DNA from: Siphonodentalium dalli
Lineage: Eukaryota > Mollusca > Scaphopoda > Gadilida > Siphonodentaliidae
Assembly (NCBI GenBank): GCA_032622095.1
Contig: CP136067.1
Coordinates: forward strand, 41,647,549-41,711,548
Length of the DNA: 64,000 nt
Reading direction: 5' to 3'
A program made the translations under genes and the position numbers. Every line of letters starts with the position of its first letter. Position 1 is the first letter of the stretch. The notes under the pieces were generated by a model, which saw nothing but the letters and a program-made list of their open reading frames with translations, was not told the DNA's origin and searched no databases. This document shows, piece by piece, positions 55,740 through 64,000 of the stretch.

Positions 55740-58373
55740 GTCAGTGTTATATATATCAGAATGAATGTTTCGATATGTCTTGTGAATCTATTCTCAGAGT
55801 TGGGGTTACTTTATAATAAAATAGGTAATCAGACTAGACGCGTTCAAATCAGTGTTCAATTTGGATTCTTGGAATAATAGTGCACGGTCCGCATCAAATT
55901 TGTGGGGGAATTTAAAAATGCAGAATGTTTAATGTGCGGAATACGACATAAGTAGTGTGGCGACTGTATAAAACCGACAAGCACGGGATATACGTACTAC
56001 TGCGTGCATACGTGATTGACGGAGAAACTGGATGACTGGGAATGTTGTACATGTACCTATAATTGCCTGTACTTTGTGTCGCAGAAAGTAGTAAAAAAGG
56101 TGGTTTGTTTGTGAATTTGAACATCTGATGGTCAATGGAAACTATTTGTCAGATATATTTAGCTTGTTGTGGCTATCATCAATATATCAAGATAACATAC
56201 CTTGACAAGCTATGTTTACATACATGTGTACGTATATTGAGTCGGAAATATGGCTTGCTGCCATTCATCGGAAAGCTCTCAGGAAAGTGAATACTGAAAG
56301 ATTACCCATAATTCTACTGTGGTTAAGAAGTCGATTATTTAGGGCATTACTGTATAATGATAACTCGTGAGTACACTGAAATTTGATAACCGATGTACAT
56401 CCTACATGTACATTTACTATTTTATTGAATCGAGAAGGAACATATAAGTTTAAACAAACATATTATATATTCAGGCTCAGTCGAATTCGGTCAATGGGGA
56501 AATCTATATGATAACGTTTTGACGTACACTGTAAGGTGATTTAGTTATGTTTACGTGTTTATTTTGTACTTAATGGTGTTGCTATTATGTCATCATCAGT
56601 GGTATAGGCTTAGTTGTTACGTAAATCGCATGTGTCATGTGTGGCTTCTCTGAACCGTAAATGTAACTAGGAATATTCAATATGGCAAAACACAAATTTT
56701 AGTCACGTGGCACCCTCTTCGTACATTGTATTTCTAATCAGTTATAGATCATTATCATATGCGAACGGTGTCAATTGTTGGACAACACCGACATGGCCGT
56801 TGCATGACTTATTCAGAACTAATGACCAGTGTGCATTTACTATGAAAAATCTTCGTCTAAGTTGGTCTTACTCACAACAATAATGGCGACTTAGGCAAGA
56901 CGGATATCTCCGGCGGGGAATGATTTTGCTATAAACTCAATAATAAATGGCCGATCGGCTTCAACTATACACCAAATGAGCTGATACCAATAGCAGATAT
57001 ATAAGTATTGACATTCTATGATATAAATAATACGTTCTTCTTTAAAAAAAAAACATTCTGAAAAACTTATTCCCTAATTTCGAGGTACTGGTCTCACGTT
57101 CGCACTGTGTACAAAATGTCTCAGAATGATAAGAAACGACCACCAATAAACGTATATGTTAATTTCTTGGATACGAGTATAGCACGGTTTGATTTCTAAC
57201 AAAGATTTGCTTGTGCCTCTCTATAAAACATGCATCATGTAAGCTCTGTAACATCTTACGTTTACACCGGCGACATAACTTTATATTAAGATTTGAAATG
57301 TAACTGTTGTTATCTACAGTATAGGTTAAACGTATTTTAATTGCTCAATGCATAATCCAAATAACTGTAAGGGCAAAAGAGATGGGATGAAAATTGCTGC
57401 CACTTACAATAATATCATCTCCTCATTTTCAAGATACAGAATATAAACACACCAAACATTGACAAGAGCAAAGACATAGGTTGTAACAATAGCTATATAA
57501 TGACAAAAACAGTAGACTTGATGGATTGCTTCACAGTTTTTATATGACAGAAACGCAGTGCGATAACACGTGATTAGAGACTGAAGTTATAAACGAACAG
57601 TAGAGAAGTAGAAGGATGGGAGAGATATAGATGTAGAAAGCGATGGAAATAGAGAGGTAATGAGGGGAGAGTATATAAATGTAGAACATGTGTCAGAGAG
57701 GGAGAGATATAATCATTTCATGTTCGTATTATATCTGTCACGTCAGCAAAATAATTGCTTTCAAAATTTCAGTCGAATTGCATCGGACGCCAGTTATTTA
57801 TATCGATCACGTAATCGTTGCTCTTGAAATATTATATTGGGCTGATTTAATGTGCTGCGTTCGTTAGTCTCAGATTCTCGGCAGATTTTGTGAAAATAAA
57901 TAATAATACTTTCAGCTTTTATGGAAATAAATCACCAACAAGCTATGTAAATATACGAAATGAATGTGTTGTTGGCGGATATGCCGATTTGGTCGTTGTG
58001 GCACATTTAGTGAGAACCGACCGCCTCGCGGTTCACATAATGTACCAACCACCACAGCACCGTATCCCATGCACAACAACACACGCACTATACAACCATT
58101 TCATAACTGTGTCAATCGATGATACGGCCACTTCTGAGTCTGGTGGAAACAGCAAACATAAGCCATATAGACTTACAGCCGAATCAATATTATATAGAAT
58201 ATTCCATAGTATAAACAAGGAACATGGTAACGCAACGTGTATCGGCGTTATATTGTGTTCATGAACAATTTGGTACACAGATATGAATGGGAATAAATAT
58301 GATAGAACCACATATTTCGAAATTCCAGTTGTGAGGAACTGACCATTAACTGCATGTTACATTCTCTCCACAG
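55740..58373. other. Last intron (2.6 kb), no gene
   Basis: AT-rich. The plus-strand open frame at 57890-58264 has no supporting family or splice context. No element ends found. Confidence 0.5.
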
Positions 58374-58530
58374 CATCAAGAAACCAAGAGTTGCGAACGA
58401 TGGTCCCGGGAATGGATGTTCCCCCCACAAATCTAAAAACAGCATGGTATCTTTGCATGATATGGACTACAACTCGGGACTCAGCATCCAAGCTCCTGTC
58501 TCCACCAGGTTGAATAGTTGGACTGATTGA
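58374..58530 (+). CDS. VWDE-like protein exon J: cytoplasmic tail and stop
   Basis: 157 nt; acceptor ttctctccacag. The first base completes the Cys codon left by exon I. It encodes IKKPRVANDGPGNG, then a Ser/His/Asn-rich tail ending STRLNSWTD and the stop TGA at 58528-58530. There is no known motif in the tail apart from the basic start next to the membrane. Confidence 0.87.
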
Positions 58531-60773
58531 TCAACTCGCGCTTGGCATCAACAAGAAGAAGTAGTTCCGGTTATACAGCCTGTATATCAAATTACTGTCA
58601 TTAGGTTGAATACATGTACCTCACGCTAACATTTAATGTCCGTTTCATTTACAATGGCTGAGTAGAAATCGGAGGCGAATTGATCTGGCTGAAAGTACAT
58701 TATACGTCAACGATCCGCTTCCTATTAAATTACCCGCTAATGAAAATGGCCCAAAACTATCGTTTCTATCACTGTTATTATATTACACTTATCAATGAAG
58801 ACCATAATCAAGGATTGGACTTATATATATAATTACCCGACACACGGATGTTAAATAAATACAGAAGACACATTGCACCATAATCTCAAATATGTTATCG
58901 CACTCCTTGCGGTAGTCACATCGTTATCTAGAAGTGTGGCACAGCTTAACATTGGTGAAACAATCCGGGAATGTTCATCGTTGCTTTCTCGGTACCTCCG
59001 AATGTAAACGATAGGACTGAGACTCAACACGATGGCATGACTTTGAGGATAATGCTGTTCATAAGCGTGCACATTCAGAACTGATTACATATAATTTGGA
59101 CCTCTTTTCTCCAACAGTCTACTTCAACAGTTTGATGAAGAGGCATTTTTCCAACAACAGAGATTGTTCTACATCTCTCAACTCTTATGTGAAATATTTG
59201 ATATCACTCTCTATAGCGTGCAGGTATAATACATCATCGTCCATACTTTCGTAATCGAAATCACCGTCAGAATGAAAGTCCATTTTCTTCTATCACCAAA
59301 TTCGATTTCATTTATGTCTCCGTCCAATTACAGCTACACTTTTTCGAAACAATTCGCACAATTTCGAAACAACTCGCACTTCTAACACGCCATGGTATTG
59401 TTTGTGATCACGTAATTAACTTTCTATATTCGGCACCATGTAGTTCGGCGTGGTAAAGGCTCATATGTTTTTAAAAGCTCAAAACAGCTCAACGACTGCA
59501 ACAAAAAAAAACGATTGACTGTCAAACTAAAATTGCAATATTACGAATTTGGCACGAAAGGTCAAGGCCAATGAAAAACTGCGAATGTATAATATCTGGA
59601 TCAAGGCAGACCGGAAGCCGTACGGTGCATTTACTCGAAGTAGAGCTAACCAGTGTATAACTAACTATTATTATCAATAATATCCATATGTTATCAAACT
59701 CCTTGTGGTCGTCACATATACATTTAGTTACAATTCATTCGAGATCCGCTCTCCTGAAATATGACTGAGCGTGTGTGTGGGTGTGTATATGTAGGTGTAC
59801 ATATGTGTGTGTATGTGTATTATGGAATCATGTTTATGCCACAGCGGATGCGTGTGTATAATACATTGGTAAACAAGCGACAAAAGCGAAAAATGTCGAA
59901 CGCGTTTGTAAATCCGATCCCGAATCAAGCGAAGGAATAGAAACTATACAACGAAGTAACCGAAGAAAGCGAAATTATTTCACACGTATACGTAAGCTGC
60001 CAGACGTGGCTGGATAGCAGGTGTACAGTATTCCATAATGTTTTTAAGAATGTGTATGTACAGGAATCACTGATCTAAATGGTTTCCCATAGGCGACAGC
60101 GTTAACGTTTCGGCCAAATTCACTGAATTGAAGCCTGCAGGCCATACCAGTGATGTTTACCCAGCTATATTGACACCAGTTGATCACGAAAATGCAAGAA
60201 AAATCATAGGTCATGTGTTTACTTTTTAAAATAAATCCCCAAGTCTACGACATGGCTATCTCGCAGCCAAATTTGATCTGGAAAAAAACCCAGAACTACA
60301 GACGCTAGTTAAATAAATTTCCCGCTCACACAAATCCATTCCCCCATTCATTCACCAGTTTAAATTATTTAGATATTATGTACAAATCAAATAAACGCGA
60401 TGTCATCCTTTAATAACGTGTCGTATGTATCAGGTGAAGGTCATTCTTCAGTTACCTTCACCTTTAGCATTCCACGGTGTACTCGCTCCCCGACTCTAGA
60501 ACACATTTAGCTCCCTGATTCCTACAACAGTGTGTGTATGTGAATAACTAATGGTGGTGGTGGTGGTGGTGTGTATGTGGGCATGCGATGGCGTGTTTGT
60601 GTGGTGTACATATATATATACGTTTGCTTTTCTTAGAATTAAAAAGTTTGTAAATACTAATTTTCTTTGTATTATTCTTGTTTATTGTCATTCAAACTAT
60701 AAGCTCCCTGTATCACGGAAGAAATAAAGGTATATATATAATATTCAATAGCATGTATTATACATGTACATAA
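58531..60773. other. 3'UTR and downstream region, no gene
   Basis: A polyadenylation signal candidate lies at 58854. A TG-rich microsatellite occurs at about 59771-59819 and a (GGT)n run at about 60552-60570. No second gene was found. Confidence 0.5.
58854..58859 (+). terminator. Candidate polyadenylation signal of the VWDE-like gene
   Basis: AATAAA 324 bases after the stop codon, the first perfect match downstream. Its use is inferred. Confidence 0.45.
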
Positions 60774-60856
60774 TCGTTTACAATTAAGATTATACATTAG
60801 TCAGAGGGCGCGAACATTTATCAGGATACAGAGTCCTGTGTGTCGGTGGTGTATGA
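60774..60856. repeat. Direct repeat of about 83 bp, copy 1
   Basis: TCGTTTACAATTAAGATTAT to TGTCGGTGGTGTATGA, repeated at 61555-61633 with few changes. Confidence 0.85.
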
Positions 60857-61554
60857 GCCATATATACAATTCTGCTTTACGACTTAGGTCGAAAATACAC
60901 TAGGCAGACCGCTATAATAGGCAGACATAATCTGGTCCGCCTTATTTTCTCATGAACATAATTCATGTACTGGGTCAAACACGGTGTTTCAGTGAATACC
61001 ACTTCCACCCAGGCTATCTTTCCGTAGAAATGGCGCATATCGTTAAAGATGTGCACATGTTGTTTTTGAAGAGTTTTAAATCTAGTTCGTAATATATGTT
61101 GGGTATATGTAATTACCGTCCAAGGCGGACATTTTTCAAACGTCAATTAAATACAGAAAATGGAAATATATCGGTAACTCCAATATGTCAACAACTCAAC
61201 TTCAAATATAATGGACTTCGGCAGCAAAATGTTCCTGAATTATGAAACTGAATGCAGAATTTGTTGGAATGTTGTATGATATACAATGTATATACAAATA
61301 AGCTAAGCAGACACTAAGTATTTATGTCTTATTTTTGAGTATATTTTGAAATGGTTTCTGGTATGGATTATCGGCAGTAATATTATGAAATCAGTTTTGA
61401 AAAATAACATATTTATATGTGTCTGTCTGATGCTGGATGTTGGGGTTGGGGTTGGTCTGCGTAATCATGAAAGCAGATTATTAAATATATCTGAGTACCA
61501 GCCATAATCACCGCGTGTGTTCCATATAAGGTTGATTAACCACCCTTGCATACT

Positions 61555-61633
61555 CGTTTACAATTAAGATTATACATTAGCGAGGGGCGCGAACATTTAT
61601 CAGGATAGAGTCATGTGTGTCGGTGGTGTATGA
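61555..61633. repeat. Direct repeat of about 80 bp, copy 2
   Basis: Match to 60774-60856 with small deletions. It ends directly at a run of 22 C (61634-61655). Confidence 0.85.
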
Positions 61634-62121
61634 CCCCCCCCCCCCCCCCCCCCCCGGAGATGCAGCTTCTTCCAATATCAGGTATTTTATTTGACAGTCC
61701 ATTTTAAAGACGGATTATGGATGGCTCTTACACTATATGTAGATCACAACAGAGCACAAGTTAGGTGGACATACCTCCATGTTTTAATTAATTCTCAATA
61801 TTTGTCCTTTTTAAACTAGAATTCGCCAAACCATACCTCGGGATAAGGCGCGTACGACACTAAAACAGATGGAATTCGGCACATGGAATTCGGCGTATTA
61901 AAAGAGGGGTTGGTGCATGGTCCCATTATGGCTATCGACGAGCTTCTTACTACAGGGAACTGAAATATATATACTTTGTAGAATTCATGTTCAATAGTTT
62001 GGTATCACTCAACCTTTGATTTGAATATTTAGGTACCTGTCAGCACAGATCATAGTTGCAATGAGCATTCTTTGGTAATTTGTTTGTTGACATAACATAT
62101 GGATACATACATGTTATCGCT

Positions 62122-62247
62122 GCAGTGAATTTGTCTGGGCGAAGTATCACGTCGAGCTGAAGAGGTCAGATCGCTCAGGCGTTTGATCCAGCGATCCGAC
62201 CTCTTCAACGAGACGTGATGCGAATCCCAGAACAATTCACTGCAATA
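62122..62247. repeat. Hairpin MITE, about 125 bp
   Basis: A near-complete palindrome: TGCAGTGAATTTGTCTGGG at the left and its complement at the right. Arms of about 55 bp include TATCACGTCGAGCTGAAGAG and the complementary CTCTTCAACGAGACGTGATG. It would fold into one long hairpin. No coding. Confidence 0.85.
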
Positions 62248-62849
62248 TTAACAGGTTTATTATATGACATGCTTTTTATTTAAAATGCACAAAATCACAG
62301 TTAATTATGAAATGAAACCACATGTAGGCCACTTGTAACTAGAATCAAGAAGAACTATGCTTTTTGTATAATAAATCGTATGGCATTACGGACATGCGCA
62401 GTGTGCGAGATAGAGAATGGTTGTATGACATTGGATGATACTGTAGCTGATCCGATGGTCGGGAAATTATCGCTTTACTATGTGGTATTGTGGGAAGAAA
62501 AACGATAGTCATATAATAAATATAAATATATCACAGCAACTGGGAGACCGATTGGTCGATTGTCAAGTCATATAAGGGTAACGATGCTACCAGAATTTGC
62601 CTGTAAATATCATGCAATTATCTCGCAAGAATAAATCATACAGGTATTTGAAGGCAAATTACAATAGCAATGTTACAAGTGGAATTAGATAAATGTTACT
62701 TCTCATGTCTTGGCACCATGTGGTTTTCTATGACGAAATGCCCGCAAAAACACACCGTGCAAACTTGCCAGCGTATGAACGTACCCTAAGACACTATGGT
62801 GTCCCTAATGTGTAGATATACTGGTGTCACACACTGATGATTAATAAAT

Positions 62850-63025
62850 TGATTGATTGATTGGGGTTTTATGTCGCTTTAGCCACTAAGGCCATATCAC
62901 GACATTGCCAGTTTTAATGGTGGAGGAAATCCGCACACTTACGGCTAATCTAACAGTGATTTCAATGGCTGATAAATTCGTCGACCATGTTGTACCCCTA
63001 ACCGATTGAGCAACCGAGGCCCCCC
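62850..63025 (-). mobile_element. tRNA-derived SINE, copy 2 (internally deleted)
   Basis: 176 bp matching both ends of 37228-37535, but the part with box B is missing. It is flanked by a perfect 11-bp target duplication GATTAATAAAT (62839-62849 and 63026-63036). That proves integration by target-primed reverse transcription of a shortened RNA, or a deletion after insertion. Confidence 0.88.
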
Positions 63026-63036
63026 GATTAATAAAT

Positions 63037-63474
63037 CGGAGTAACCTGCAGATATGGATGTTAAAAATTGTCCCTTTATAAATAAAATTTATTAGCGAGT
63101 GTTGACTGATTTATTACCTTTTCTGAATTTCATGGTGTGTGTTTTAGCAGGCTGATTATATTGGAATTGTGTGTTATGTGGATTGTTATTAAAACCATTT
63201 AAAACCACAGTTCGTCGTATTTTAATCCCAGTCCTCGGGTCCTCAGTTGCCTTTGGCTGGCAAATTTTGCATTGGGAGTAATGTGTCCAGAATCTGACAG
63301 AATGCATGTGACCCCCTGCATCATCGAATCTAAATGCTCAGAGTTATGTCTTGGTGTACGCCGTGAACATAACAAATTCAAATTATTTGCTAAATATATT
63401 CTCCCGATAGGTAAGATATATTGTTCAGCAAAGCAGATGACGGCCATATAGACAGATAATACAAGTGCATTGGC
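63037..63474. other. 3' flank, nothing recognised
   Basis: Overlapping minus-strand open frames of 71 and 82 codons have no recognisable domain. Confidence 0.4.
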
Positions 63475-63543
63475 GGGAAATGTTCAGATAATAAGTTCAA
63501 CAGACGCACTATGGTCGTTTGTTGAACTTATCATCTGGACATG
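63475..63543. repeat. Small hairpin element (family of 36079)
   Basis: GGGAAATGTTCAGATAATAA on the left pairs with the right end around GTTGAACTTATCATCTGGAC. It shares ATAATAAGTTCAACA with the 36079-36169 copy. Confidence 0.65.
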
Positions 63544-64000
63544 TATTAAAGGGACTCAAGGTTTTCGGAGTGGGTATATATACATTTGAACAATTACAAG
63601 ATCGCCGTTATCAAGTAGAACATGAAACAATATATAGGTATACATTGTTCTTATTTTCATTATTAATAATTGCCCAATAACTATATGTTCCATGTTTAAA
63701 ACCATTGCTATGGAAATATTAAATTTTCGAGCACTCACATTCCTCATTTAATTATCTTATTTGAAATATTATTGTTCTGTTCAGTAATTATAGCGATAAC
63801 AGCAATTTACATAACACTAGTTTCAAAATACAACATCTCCTTTTACACGTACAAGGGTTATTGGTAATGAAAATATTAAAGAACAAAGTATATACGTTAT
63901 AATGATTTTACAGACTTTTATGTGTTTTTCGCGTTAAAGAAATCTGTGTCCACACTTATAAGTGTAACCTTCTAGGTTGCACACCAGTGTAACCAGAACA
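63544..64000. other. End of window; possible edge of another TIR element
   Basis: No gene. The last 40 bases contain GTGTAACC and CACCAGTGTAACC, similar to the TIR of the MITEs at 1945 and 3270, but the copy would run out of the window. Confidence 0.35.

Larger units (their letters stand above)
4283..58530 (+). other. Gene span: VWDE-like vWD/EGF transmembrane protein (3' part)
   Basis: Ten exons, each with AG acceptor and GT donor, join without a phase conflict: 4283-4507, 11682-11893, 37582-37939, 41282-41437, 42263-42506, 46296-46483, 52335-52578, 55370-55420, 55652-55739 and 58374-58530. They total 1923 nt and encode 640 residues plus a stop. Domain order is vWD (second half), Cys-rich segments, one EGF module, another Cys-rich ectodomain, a transmembrane helix and a tail of about 55 residues. 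The vWD motif LCGNFNG and the following Cys spacing match VWDE (von Willebrand factor D and EGF domain-containing) proteins. Function is probably extracellular matrix or cell-surface adhesion; that is inference. The N-terminal exons are missing. Seeing phase-consistent joins across 54 kb makes the model strong, although no transcript evidence is available. Confidence 0.85.

Noticed and set aside
57890-58264. 124-codon ORF in the last intron
   Set aside because: No recognisable domain, no splice logic, and it overlaps a minus-strand frame of similar length; probably chance.

Overview
The window looks like one stretch of a large, AT-rich, repeat-laden animal genome. It carries split genes with GT-AG introns, tRNA-derived SINEs, LINEs, an env-bearing LTR retrotransposon, hAT/piggyBac-type MITEs and a Crypton relic. 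The element mix and the host gene (a VWDE-like vWD/EGF protein) point to an invertebrate, most likely a lophotrochozoan such as a bivalve mollusc. That assignment is inferred from family knowledge and not proven.

Host gene: ten + strand exons between 4283 and 58530 join in perfect phase (1923 nt, 641 codons including the stop). They encode the C-terminal part of a VWDE-like protein: the second half of a vWD domain, a Cys-rich region, an EGF module, a further Cys-rich ectodomain, one transmembrane helix and a short cytoplasmic tail. The 5' exons lie outside the window. Nearly everything else is intron or 3' flank.

Intron 2 (11894-37581) is a transposon nest. An old minus-strand LINE (about 35350 down to 30093, continuing at 14803 and below) was split by a 15.3-kb Gypsy-type LTR element (14804-30088, TSD ATGT). 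The element has two LTRs that differ by about 1%, a leader with 29-bp repeats, an unknown pre-gag ORF, gag, protease, RT/RNase H, integrase, and an F-like env in two frames. Its integrase ORF was then hit by a 329-bp MITE with TTAA target duplication. The most unusual part is the roughly 4-kb pol-env spacer. It holds two poly-C-rich tandem arrays and two antisense ORFs that are paralogous to each other, each with a TATA-like box upstream.

Later introns hold a long inverted-repeat pair, a Crypton-like tyrosine recombinase relic, tandem foldback palindromes, a poly(A)-tailed ORF1-only retroposon, a 2.28-kb tandem duplication and a hAT-type non-autonomous element. The 3' flank carries a second SINE copy and small hairpin MITEs.

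Most retroelement ORFs are broken. Several breaks lie in or near homopolymers, so true decay cannot be separated from sequencing error by reading alone.
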